Assembly (NCBI RefSeq): GCF_043641665.1
Contig: NC_092184.1
Span: 16,924,108 to 16,988,107 of the forward strand
Source: Enoplosus armatus
Taxonomy: Eukaryota; Chordata; Actinopteri; Centrarchiformes; Enoplosidae
Direction of reading: 5' to 3'
DNA: 64,000 nt
Shown here: positions 31,641 through 43,854 of the stretch, piece by piece
Numbering within the stretch: the first letter of the stretch is position 1
Layout: every line of letters starts with the position of its first letter
Made by a program: the position numbers and the translations under genes
Notes under the pieces: generated by a model
Told to the model about the DNA's origin: nothing
Database searches by the model: none
What the model saw: the letters and a program-made list of their open reading frames with translations, nothing else

Positions 31641-32717
31641 CCAAATGCGTTGTTGTTTTTAACCTGAATTTGATAGGTAATAGGACTGCTAGCTGCATGA
31701 CTAACTAAGCTAACAGAAGCTACAGTTAGCAGCAGTTAGTGGTTACTTGACTAGTGGTCAGACACACAACTCCAGATTAACCTCTTAAAAACAGATATTC
31801 AACTAAACAATAATTGTTTGGTTTTTTCAAAATGTTAATGAAATGTCACATTATTGAGCATATTGTAGACTAAAGGACGAGAGGTATGTGTATGTGCTTG
31901 TGGTTTGTGTAGTGTGTAGTGTGTGTGTGTGTGTGTGTGTTTGGACATACCGCCACCATCTGTGTCTCATTATTGGCCAGCTTTCAGATGAGAGTGACTC
32001 CCATTTGGCTGTCTGTCAGACACTTTATCACTCTGCACTCTCAGATAGAAATGTAATCTACAGCCAGACGTCCCCTAGATTATATCGATGGATGGGCACG
32101 TTATGCAACTTCATGATTCATCACAGTTCTGATAGATTAACAAAGTGTACTTTCCCATATAAAATACAAAGGTATCACTCTACATGCAACAAATAGTTTT
32201 ATACTGTTGAATTAACTTGAGGTGCTTCCGGCATCTTATTAGGATGATAGACTAGTTTACTCTTTATAATGGATTCACCATTATAAGCAATTTTTAGTGG
32301 TTCAGCAGACAAATGCAAATGAGGTTGCAGTTCTAACAAAAAACACTACAGTGAACAAGTATGTAACAATGTTAATGTTAAAGTTAATCACATACGGTAT
32401 CTCAAGACTTTACCTTCCTGGATCAGGATATCTGTGTAGCGATACTTAACCATAAGCTTTGTTATGACCAAGTCAGAGGAGTATTTGTTGATTTGCGTTA
32501 AATTTTCCAAAATCCAAAATCTTTTCACAGATGTATGTGCTAGCTGGCCGTTTGCATCAGAAACCGAAAGTCTACAAAGTTATGAAGTCATGAGAAGCTC
32601 AGATCTGGTAAGACATGATCAGACCTGTGCCACGCAACAGCCAAAAAACATGTTCTGCAGACAGTGTTTATACTCAGCTTGTAAAATGTGTTAATATTTA
32701 AAATGACTAGAAATGAC

Positions 32718-32732
32718 TGAGTCAGTGAGTCA
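32718..32732. promoter_or_regulatory. Tandem AP-1-like sites
   Basis: Two exact TGAGTCA heptamers separated by one G, about 2.6 kb upstream of the hhipl1 start codon. A consensus match only; a chance pair is possible. Confidence 0.3.
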
Positions 32733-34065
32733 GTCTTTACTGGAAAAGACAAACACACACACACAACTGTGCTATCAAGGCAACCAAGCGCACTGATTAG
32801 ACTGCGTCTCTATCTCCTTGTTTCACACCAGCCCTTTGCCATAACGGCAATACAAATACTACACTGTGAGTGTAAATATAACATGAAGTCAGTTTTACCT
32901 ACACGTCTGACCAGCTCATCTCTCAGTGTGTGCTAGTGCACAGACTCCACTTCAGCAGATTTGACTGTTAAGGTGACAGTGACCTGCTAAGGTAAAACTT
33001 AAGTACCAGATTGCCAAGAAAAACTGAGACAGAGAGAGCCAAGTTTACATCATTATTTCCCTCTGCTCTTCACCATATATAGACATCTTTGTGCCTGACT
33101 GGTGCAGCTATTCAATGAAACACTGTGGTGTGTGTGTGTGTGTGTGTCAGAGACCAACAGAAAGAAAGACAAAGACATCTGATGGGGCAAAGATCTCTTG
33201 TAACAGACCTTTTGTCCTGTAAAAATAGTCAAACTTCATTTTATTGTACTATTAAAAACTGCATTTCATAAACATACAATGTAAGACAATTGTGATGTCT
33301 TTTTCATAATAGAATTTATTTCTCTAACTGCTTTTCTTTTGGCTTCAAAGTAACTTTGAATCTAAATTCTGTTGAATGCCTTCTGGGTGACATCGTGTTT
33401 ATCTCACAGATTAGTCTGTGAGGTCATTTGACAGTTAAACATGTCAAATAATTTTACCACAACAGTCTGGCTCTTGAAACTGTTGCTTTATCCTTCATTG
33501 TCTTTGTTTATCATTCATTAATCCCTTTCTCCTTCCCTTTCCTGGCCTGCACCCCGCGCTAGATTAAATGTACTGCCAAAGAGGCCAGTGATCACTTTTT
33601 TTGTCGCTTTGTTTTCAGTTTTCCTTCCAGCAGATGAAGTTCCTCGTTTTTTCTTCAAGATCTCTTCCTTTACGACCTTGAATTTATGCGGCCAACCGAT
33701 TGTTTTCTTTCTTCTCAAGGTCATCAGCAACAGGATATCTTTTGTTTGCAGAAACCTTTCTTGGTGTTCAGGTCACAGTAACCACTCAACTGCCATATTT
33801 CATATTTCATCCACCTTAATGAAACAAACAAATCCTAATCCATGATCCACCATTTTCATTTTTATGATTTTGAGTTCTTGAGTCCTGATGATTAAATACA
33901 AAAAAAAGGTAAAACGTGAAAATGGAAAAGGTTTGACTTTTGGAAGCACTGTTACCTTGATGATACGTTTCAACGTTAGAAAAAAAGAATCAGCCAGTGT
34001 TAAAACATATGGGAGATTCCCTGTGTGTGTTTGTGCATGTGTGTGTGTACAGGAAAGATGTGTCT

Positions 34066-34067
<2 letters not shown>

Positions 34068-34110
<43 letters not shown>
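34068..34110. repeat. (TG)n microsatellite
   Basis: About 21 TG units; with the (CA)n at 34225-34278 it forms an inverted pair 115 bp apart. Confidence 0.95.
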
Positions 34111-34111
<1 letters not shown>

Positions 34112-34221
34112 ATGAATTCATTCATCTGTATGTGTTTGAGGATCTCTCATCTCCCCAAAGGCAGCCGTGCCTGGCAGTACTACAGATGGAGTGTCTGGGA
34201 TAGCCTGAAGTGCTAACATCC

Positions 34222-34224
<3 letters not shown>

Positions 34225-34264
<40 letters not shown>

Positions 34265-34278
34265 ACACACACACACAG
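34225..34278. repeat. (CA)n microsatellite
   Basis: About 26 CA units with one interrupting G. Confidence 0.95.
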
Positions 34279-34479
34279 ACTGAGTATCACTCGCTTATAA
34301 AATGCCGTAGGAAGCTCACAGGCAGGAAAAATAAATAAATAAATAAAAACACACGCAGTAAAATTTAGTCCATTAAGCATAAGCAGAACAGTTTATTGTC
34401 ATTAGTCTTTGCCATTCTGAGATGGAAAGACAAAAAAAATGGAGAAAGAAGAAAATGAGAGAATAATGAATGAAAGTGG

Positions 34480-34510
<31 letters not shown>
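34480..34510. repeat. (GAAA)n microsatellite
   Basis: Seven to eight GAAA units. Confidence 0.9.
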
Positions 34511-34897
34511 CTTCTTCTGTGTTTGAAGTACTCTGTGTCACAATTCAGTCTATCAGAGTGCAAATAATTAATTCCACCAGTCCACCTCCAAATGGTTTTG
34601 GAACTGGAGAGACATGTGATGGCTCCATTAAACTAATATCTAGAGGTATTTTTAAAGAGAGGCGACAGTCCATTATGATGAAATGGAAATTGTATGATCC
34701 AAGTGTGAAGATCATCACTCCACCTGCAGAAATCCCATATTTAATGTCATTTTATGACGTGTTAGTTTGATCGTCACTCACCTGAAGTCATATATTTGAT
34801 TTTATAGTGATAAACATGCAGTATTACTGTTAGTAAAAGGCAAACACATCCGCTCATTTTCCAACATCATGCATCCAGACATGTTCATCATGATATG

Positions 34898-35420
34898 GTA
34901 GACTGCATATAAAGATGGACGACGTGTCTCCACTTCCTCCCATTGTACAAAAATTAAGCCAAAATACAGATATGGACACTGCCATCTTGCGCTGGAGACG
35001 TCATTTGGAGCCAGAGTCTGAACAGTGATGATCGGGGAGTGGACCCATGGTGCGAGGTCCCGCCCATAGACCGCCACACCCAATCACGAGCACACCACAG
35101 CCAGACAGCTGTCAATCATGACGTCTCACCCCATTTTTATAGCATCAAATAACTAATCAAAACCAAACTTATCAGAAAAATGAACACTTGAACAAACAGC
35201 AGCGTGATGAAGAACTACCTGAAATGACCAACAACCATCTTTGGGAAAAAAGTATTTTACGTGTACTTTGATTTTTTAGTTTGGCCCATGTCCCATCCGC
35301 TAACATGGAGGAGGCGGGGTTTATGACCCATACTGCAGCCAGCCACCAGGGGGCGATCGAGACGTTTTTGCTTCACTCTCAGGGAGCTGTCATGTCATCC
35401 ATCTTTATACACAGTCTATG
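34898..35420. mobile_element. Non-autonomous DNA transposon, about 0.52 kb
   Basis: Ends are inverted repeats: tagactgcatataaagatgg on the left, and on the right ccatctttatacacagtcta, which reverse-complements to tagactgtgtataaagatgg. The interior (cttcctcccattgtacaaaa, gtcatttggagccagagtct, aacatggaggaggcggggtt, ccagccaccagggggcgatc) is a repeat I recognise from many percomorph genomes. It has no coding capacity. It is flanked by 20-bp direct repeats. Confidence 0.8.
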
Positions 35421-38038
35421 ATCCAGACATGTTCATCATGTATCCAGACATGTTCACAAAAACACCTGTTGTTCTTTTTGACTTGGAGCATTTCTGTATT
35501 TGCTTGTTTTCTTATTTACAGTACGTTTCTTTATGCAGCACATGTGCTGTCAAAGTGGTGAATGTGTTCTTTAATTTCTACTCTAAATGCGATATGTGTG
35601 TTGTCAAAGTGGTGAAGATTGCTTGTGTTTTCTTAAGCTGCAGTGGCAGAATTCTGCTTTAACAAAATACAGAATACACTATCACACTATTAGTGCTATT
35701 GCAAACGTTTTGAGCTGTAAATGTATGTTTTATGTCGGATGAAGATGATGTCATAAGCTGTAGGAGAATGATGCCTATTCTTCTAACGTCTGAATAATGG
35801 GGCTGCAGTCACATTAGCTGAAACAGGAAAGCCTGTGATCATTATTACTTAGTCAGAAGACGCTGAATCAAGATGAAGCCACATTACCATTAATTAACAT
35901 TTAGTCAGCATCAGGATCAAGTTCTGTCATTTCACATTCATTTGTAGATATCAAGACCAACCACTTTGAATTAATCATTTCATTCATACAAAGTAAAAAG
36001 ACCAATTATATAAACGTATCCCTAATAATGAGACAATTATTAGCACAAAGTATTCACCATTCTGCCTTCTACAGTTATGCTGTCCTTTAATCCTCCGCAG
36101 GACTTAAGTGCAGTAAAGTTAACATTAACTTTGTATTGTTGAATCGACTGAAATGATCACCCCTTAGAAATGATCTTTTGACTGGGGCAATTAATCGATT
36201 TAATGCATGAAAATGAGAAAAGCTGATGATTTGCAGTGGCTGTAGTACATGTCTAATGCAGAGTACACACGTAAATGATGAAAAAGAGCTTGTAAGAGCA
36301 TCGTTTTGATATTGAGTTGTAGTTTTCAATTGGGTTGTTGTATAAGTAGTACAAGTAAAGTTATGCTGATAGTTGTAACAAAGATATTAGACATTTTATT
36401 ATAATGACGTGATTTTGCCATAAGTTGAATGTGACAAGCATTCATAAATGAACCTGAGGGGACAGACAAACATCTCACATTCTTATTAATTTAATGAAGT
36501 TATATTACAGTAGAAAGGTCCACCTTCACAAAACCTCCTTTGAAGATTCATGGCATGATTGAAAATGTACAAAGAGAGGAATTCCTCAAATAAAATTTAA
36601 AACAAATATAAAAAAAACAACATATTATGGAAATCTAGAGTGAAATCTAAAGCAAACCCCTTATCATATATTAACTAATAAATCTAAGGATGCAATTTGT
36701 TTTACTTAAGTGCAAATGACTGACAGGTATTTGTGAAGAGTCAAACTGCATTAAGGAGGGCAGTTAAGGGAAAGAGAGAAATCTGTGAGTAGCCATGCAT
36801 GTCAAGAGAGGTACACACGATGTCATAATGCTGAGAAGCTATAATGCTACGATGGTAGCATGTTAACATTTAACATTGAGCTGTATTGCTGTTGTTCTCC
36901 TCCTGCTAACCATACAGTGCTGCAGATGTTCTTTCCCTTTCATATTTGCATAGCGATCCATTTAAACCATCTGTAAGATATAACACAGACAGAATTTCTC
37001 ACTTATTTCACTTATAATATTTGCTACTATTTTGGCTTCAGCCGTCACAGTGAGAAACCATTGCTTACCTCAACATAAGCACAAATACATCATCCAGTCC
37101 CCTGCGAGTCATGACATTTGGAGCAAACAAGCAGTTAATTTCATGACTGTACTATTTTGTTTCACATTAACGGTTGCATCATAGTTTCAGTGTTTTATCT
37201 TCCTGCCAGTCCTGCATTGTCCTCACAAGAAATCTTCACTTAAAGCCATTCAGTCCCACTTTTATTTTCTTCTCCAGACGAACTGTTAACATGGATTTGT
37301 GGCATTTTGAATGGTGAAACATCTTCAACTGTACAACTACATTTCCCCAAAATATCCTAATAACTAATAACCACTCTGGTATTGGATATTTGGGGAGGGA
37401 AGGGATCTTCAAACTGTTCCTTATCGTCAGGGTTTTTTTGAATTTATCTGTCTTCTCATGTCACCACACTGCAGTTTTTACACGATCTCTTCATGCAAAT
37501 CCATTCTGTTTGATGACCTATCTCCATGTACAATCCAGGAAAAATAAATCAGAGCCACAATATTGTTTCTCAGTTTCCTCTGTGGAAGACAGACGAGTCT
37601 GGTTGTCACCTCTCCAAGCTGCTGTTTGCAGTCCTTCTAGGAAGATCAATGATGAGGATTTCTACAAAAAGCAAAAAGCAAATGATTAATTTCTTCTTGA
37701 ACAACAGAAGTTTTAAAGTTAAAACCCAAAGCGACATTTGCTATCAGTTTTATGATCCAGCTTTTTCCTGTCTTGGGGAAATTGTATATTTTTATGGTCT
37801 CTGTTTTCTATTTGACAGGCAACTTCAAACCATTTTTTATTGACTTTTTATATCTGCATATTAGTCAACCCCCACGTAGCGTTCTGACCCAAAGCTTGAG
37901 ATTATTGCAGCATTAGTAACTGATGAGTTACGTTAATGTCTAATGAGGGAAATCGAATGTGAGAAATGGAGAAAGACGAAGACACAATATAGATGTAGGA
38001 AGAAGAGATTTAACGTGTCAGAGGTCTGGGGAGGACAG

Positions 38039-38039
38039 G

Positions 38040-38074
<35 letters not shown>

Positions 38075-38078
38075 TGTG
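38039..38078. repeat. (TG)n microsatellite
   Basis: About 19 TG units. Confidence 0.95.
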
Positions 38079-41000
38079 TACAGAGGAGGGGTTTCACAAT
38101 GTGGACTTCACGGTCTGGTGCCTCACATGCATGAAAGGAGGGATGACAGAGGAAGAGATGGAAGGAAGAGAACAGAGGGTACAACGTGACACAAAATAGG
38201 AGTAGACCACAGTGAATATTATGCAACACCAATTGGGATAAAAACAATAATTAGATATGTTTTAATCTACTCTTGATATGGAGAGTACAGACAACAAACT
38301 GATCCAGGGCCAGACTGAGTGGAGCAGAGATGAACTTCCTGCTGCTCAGATTCTCTGTCAGCTCACTTTGCTGGATCTTGTAGCTTGTTATACTGCCATC
38401 TTGGGTTGATATCCAGTGTGGAGGATTTTTAGTTTTTTACTTACAGCACTTTAAAGTACTGCATACCTTATCTATCACAAGAAACAAAGCAAAAGGGTTC
38501 ACTTCTAGAAATATTATCGGGCCCTTTAATGACCTTTTTACTGATTAAAATATTCATTATGCATTGTCTCAAGTCATACCACTCAAATTACACAATTACA
38601 TTCTACAGTTAATGTACTTATTTACTAAACTATAGATTTTTTTAAGTGTGTTTTGTCATTTCTCCCACAAAATGCAGGAGTGATTGTCTCCTTTGTTTAC
38701 TTTCAGAGTGTTTCAGATTCATGCATGTAATGCAAGACAAAAAAAAAATCTTCCCTACGGGAGCATGATCTTTTAGATGAGTTAGAAATCTGATTTTAAG
38801 CAGAAAGGCTCTCGGTGACTAATGTTTGCTGCAGTGGCTCATCACTTCCAATGAGTGTTGTTACACTAATGCTGCTAACAAGCTCTTTTTAGAGGAGGAA
38901 GAAAAGCAAAAAAATTGAGATGTGAACATGTTCTTCCTAAAATTATAATAATTGTAATATATTAAATTTCAAAATGTAGTGCATACATTTGATCAGTTAC
39001 TGCAATATAAATAAAGGCCTATGTGGCAGGGTAAGTCGAGCGCAGGATCAACAACAGAACAAGTGCAACCTCCTAATATTTGACAGATTTATTGTTATCA
39101 ACAACTCGGTTTAGAGCTCTTCACTAAGGACCACACCAACTACTCACCTCTTGCCTGGGTGGTTGAGTCGCTGGGGTTACTGTAACAGGCGTCTGGAGTC
39201 GGACAGCAAGACGGAGATGTGATCCTTCACTTCCATGTGCCTGTGCAGGCAGGTCTTATCAGTAGTGAGATGGAGGGAATTAAAGAAGCGTCTAGATGCC
39301 TGGTTGGAGATCGTCTTGTCCATACGCGCCAATAGATGCTCGTGCTTACATGCCTTGGCCTTTGTGGAGTCCAGATTCGAAAGCTTGGGATCACTGGGTG
39401 CAAACACATTGATGGCATCTTGATATTGTAGGGCCACGCTTCCACAGAAACTAGCTGCTGACTGGACAATGAGGGAGGCGGATGAGGTGAACTGTAGGCA
39501 GTGAAGAGTGGACGCCTGAGCCTCGACCGACCAAACAAAGACCACAAACACAGACGTCTATAGTGTAGTTATTGTGATTTTGTATTGTATGGTTGCTGGT
39601 AATTATGAAGTGGTGAGGACTAATAACAAATTCTGCCCGTAAAGTAAAGACAAGTGTTTGGTATTCAAAGTAATTTTTGTGTGTTCTCAGTTGTTTGTTA
39701 AGAGTTTAGAAATACAGCTAAATAAAATGTTTAAACTTCTAGTTTTAAATTGATAGTTTTACGCTATTCCCTGTGTGCTTAAAAGGCTGCATATGACTTC
39801 ATTGGGCATAAAAATGGGGACAGAGATTTTCTTTTTCTTTCTGACATAAAAATCAGCCATGCTAGTCTTTGCTTTCCTTCACACCTGTACACTTTACTTT
39901 GCCTCATTGATGTCTCTCTTGTCACATGCTCGTGTCCTTTCTCCTTGTTTCCTCTCTTTGAAGTTCCTCCTCACACTCCTACTATTAATGCTAATCTTTC
40001 TGTCAAATCCTTACACCAACTCTTCCCCCTCCATTCTTCCTTTGTCCCCTCAAACCCATCGTCCACTCCACTCGTTTCCTCACTCTTATACAATGTCTCT
40101 TTCCTTGTCAGTTGTCTTAAGTAAATGTATTAATGAAAATGAACATTTCCTGCCTCATTATCAGTCCTCTCTCTTCCACATCTTCCTTTCTCACTTCATG
40201 TGTCACTCATTGCCACAAATTTTACAAATTATTTTCTCGTCTCTGCTCATTTCTTTCTCCATCCGCCCCCTTCAGACTCTATCTTTGTCTCTGACGGCTG
40301 AAGTTAGCTCTATTCTGTCTGTAAAATCATCTTCTAATAAAGCCTACCACAGAGATACGAGCCGCTCTGATCGCTCTAATAGCCGCCGGGGGCACACTTT
40401 CCTCTGGGATATCGAGCGAGGGAGGGGAAAAAGGAAAAGAAAAACGCATAGGAAGCTCGAGAGGCGCATTACAGCTCATTACTCTGCTGAGGACTGACAG
40501 GACGATGAGGCAGTTCACACAGGCTGGACCTCAGCTGAGAGAGAGTGAAATGCATGTGCAGACACATGCATATGTATAAACACATACACTGGCTGCATGA
40601 TCCATAAGTCATCTGAGACATTGTAGTGGCAGGAAGAATTGCATCAGTCCATACAGAACTACCACAACTGACAGTTTTCATTTTAAAGAGTCTCAGTTTT
40701 TACACAGAGTACTCGATGGCCTGATGATGTCCCATACTTCATATAAGCTGTAAAAAAACAGGACAAGTGGATCAAGTTCCCCAACTTAAAATGACAGAAT
40801 ACATCATTTCTAATTGCCCTCCAGATCGACACATCTGAGGCCCTTATTGGCGGAACAAAATGATTTGTCAGTGCCTCTAAATCAAACCAATTTTTCCATA
40901 TGACACCATCAGCTATAATGAGTATTTTTATGTAACAATGGAGCTTTGTAGCGTCTTTCAGCTTGTGGTTCTGGTTTTCTGGCCCGCAACTTTTCTGTTT

Positions 41001-43635
41001 TGGCTCAGAAAACAGCTGTTTTCAGCTGAACACCCACCGTGCGCTTACTTGCCAAGCACCAAACAGACAGACAAAGTTGGCAGTGGGCTGATGAACAAGG
41101 TGTGGTTTGATTCTTCTGCTTCATTCCAGCTTTATTAAGTTTCTTCTCATTACCTTTTGACCTCCTCTGCCCTGATCCGTCCTCATCTTTCTTATTGTGT
41201 ATCTCAATGTCCTCTCTCTGCCTCTTCCCTATCAGCGTTATGAGATTTCATCTCCTCACTAACAATCTCAGATTGATTTGAAGGGAGCTGAAAGTGAGTG
41301 GCGCTACCCTTTTTAATGATGTATTTATCCTTATAATGGGGAAAGAGTAACCCTGACAGAAAGAAATGCCCCTGCGTGGCCTTCCTTGCTTGTTAAATTT
41401 CAACAAATCGCTGCTCAATCACAGCTGAGCTCTTCTGTAAATGGAGTCTGTCTCCTCTGGGCTATTTAAGGCTGCTACAGTTTCTTCAAATGCTCTCAGT
41501 GTGGATGTTTGAGGACACTATAGGAAGAAATATCAACTAATGGAACTAAAAAAAGCTTCAGTCACGGCATGAGATCGTCTGACCATTCAATAAACCCCTC
41601 CCCTGCTCAGCAACTGTCCAATCAGAGCTTAGCAACTGTAACTGGGTACATCCTGTCAAGCTCTGGTATTCTCCACATGACGAAGCAGTGTACATTGGGC
41701 TCTAGTAAGAAAGATACTCCATGTATAAAGCATCTGGTGGTGGTGCCTGTCTTTTTTAACCTGTCTGCTCTAATATAAGATGCAAACTTTAGCATGTCTG
41801 GCTAGCTAGCTTACAACCTACATTAGTAACCAAGCATTACTTCAAAGGCCAAAGGAGTTTCATATTACATTAAATCTACTATGTGGAAGCCGGTCCTATT
41901 CTGTTCTGTTTGAGAACGTTTACACTGCAGCAGCCCCAGCCTAACTTGTTATCAGAGGCAGCAATAAGTTCACCAAACACATAGGTTAGTCCTCAGTAAT
42001 ACAGAATGAGTTAAGCAGAAAGAAATAAGACTTTAATCTTACACATTTCCTGTCAATACTATGGCTATCAAGCTCTACTCTACAACATAAGAACAATGCC
42101 GTTTCTTTATTTCCATCTTTATAGAAACTGGTGAGGATGCTGACCTTTTGCAGGCGTAGCAACAGTAACTAAGGGGGCGGGGCTCAGCAGGGGTCAATTC
42201 CTCTTATTGGACAGGGTGTTCAGAATTAGTCAAGTAAATATAGTGGGTGCTGGAAATGTAAGAATAGAAACAGTAGAATAGAAAATAATAGTATAGACAA
42301 TACAGGTTGGAGTTCAGTGCTTGGATCGAGCATCATCAGGATGTTTTAGAGCTGAAACCTCTGTCCTAACTACTAAATCACACACTCTAAATCATGTGCA
42401 GCTTCAACAGTGGATCTCTTTTTGATCCCTCTAAGAGATCAAACTATGATCTTGTCTAATCCTTGTAGTTCTGACGCTGACCTCTGAGCCTGTGGTGTAA
42501 CCAGGACTGTATGGGTTTATATAACATAACACCAGCTTGGCTTGCATAACCTAGTGACCATTGGCGAGCATAGTAAGGCCACAGCTTTTTTATTCAGCCT
42601 GGAATCCAAAATGAATAAATTTAGTATTTTGCTCAGGGATGCTCATTAAAAAATATTAATAGTGTGTTCACGTGAAGGCTAAAATAAACATCCCTGTGAC
42701 CCATTTAGAGTCTCAAACCATAAAGGGCAAACCTGAGGACAAGTTTATCTGAATGTAGCTTCACTGCTCTTAAGAAAGCATATGTTTACTTTGCTAATGA
42801 TTAAAGCTCACATGGCCTCTGAATATTTTCATGTATTTTATTGTTGGGTTTTTTTCCAGTTAATATACCAGGGCAGGAAAGAAAAATGGCTGAATTAGGA
42901 ACCTTTCAATGTAAGGTTAGTGTATGTTAATGTGAAGTGAAAGTTATAGTTTCAGGCTATTGTGTTTGTGTCAGGCTTATGATTGAAAGGTTGCTGGTAG
43001 CAGAAAAAGAGTGGGATTTGTGAATGAATGAAGCTCTTCTTAAGCAAGGCATCTACTTTAACTTAAATTGATATGGCAACCTTTTGGGGTAACATTAATG
43101 GTTTGATCTATAGGCTTCATTTGGTTTATCCAAATATGTGTTGGGTGGCTTTCTTGTTGGTTAGTTGTTTAAAATGTGTGACAAAGTATATACATGCATG
43201 GTATCTGACTGTGTGTGGTCTTATCTGGTCGGTAAGATCTGCTTCAGTAACCATTCTTAACGTCCCTTAATGGGACTATGTTATATATGTTCAGCCTTCA
43301 TTTTATGGCTTTTCTTTTGACATTGTTGAACTGTAGAGCTGAACATAAAAAGTTAGACATACTTGTGTCTCTATCAGATCATTATTTAAATCGGATGGCC
43401 ACTTTAAATTAATAAATAAATATTTTTTCCTTTTCCTATTTTAAGTATAGTTTAATATTTTTACCCTTTTCTATTTGTTGTAAAAACGCATTTGAATGAA
43501 GAATCCCATTAAAACTCCCTTTCAAAAATCCATGGTCATCAATCTAAAAAAAGGCTATTTTACATCAAAAATATATTTTCAGGATATACAAGATTCCCCA
43601 TTATCCGACAGCAGCAGCACTTTGCTTCCATCTTG

Positions 43636-43854
43636 TCAGAAGGCACAGGCGCAAACCACAGCCACCACCACTATGTTGCCAATGGTTGCCAGCACGGCGA
43701 TCCACAGCCAAATGGTGTCACTGGACACTTTCCCATCATCCTCTGCTTCTGAGGGTCGAGAGTAGCCGGCGTTGAGGTTGGAGGTGGATGTCTGCAGGGA
43801 CGTGTTGCCGTTGTACGGAGAATCCATGAAGGCCCCACTCACAGCCGGGAAATG
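43636..43854 (-). CDS. c14orf132: C14orf132-like exon 2 (terminal coding exon)
   Basis: Encodes 72 residues: HFPAVSGAFMDSPYNGN, then a Ser/Thr/Asn-rich middle, EAEDDGK, and a C-terminal hydrophobic helix ending CACAF. The GAFMDSP and LWIA..AT.GNIVVV patterns are the parts shared with human C14orf132. The middle is diverged. AATAAA on the minus strand at 42837-42842 and 42106-42111 are possible 3' ends; none can be chosen. Confidence 0.9.
   Translation of the reverse strand, partial: HFPAVSGAFMDSPYNGNTSLQTSTSNLNAGYSRPSEAEDDGKVSSDTIWLWIAVLATIGNIVVVAVVCACAF

Larger units (their letters stand above)
30161..43635. other. Intergenic between hhipl1 and the C14orf132-like gene
   Basis: Contains the upstream region of hhipl1 and then the presumed 3' UTR of the C14orf132-like gene near its right end. 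Two DNA-transposon-like repeats and several microsatellites are present. A 124-codon unexplained ORF lies at 39177-39551 (minus). No other coding evidence. Confidence 0.55.

Noticed and set aside
39859..40497. 212-codon plus-strand ORF
   Set aside because: Mostly C/T-rich simple sequence giving Leu/Ser/Pro; no family resemblance and no splice structure. The Arg-rich end is a purine-rich patch.
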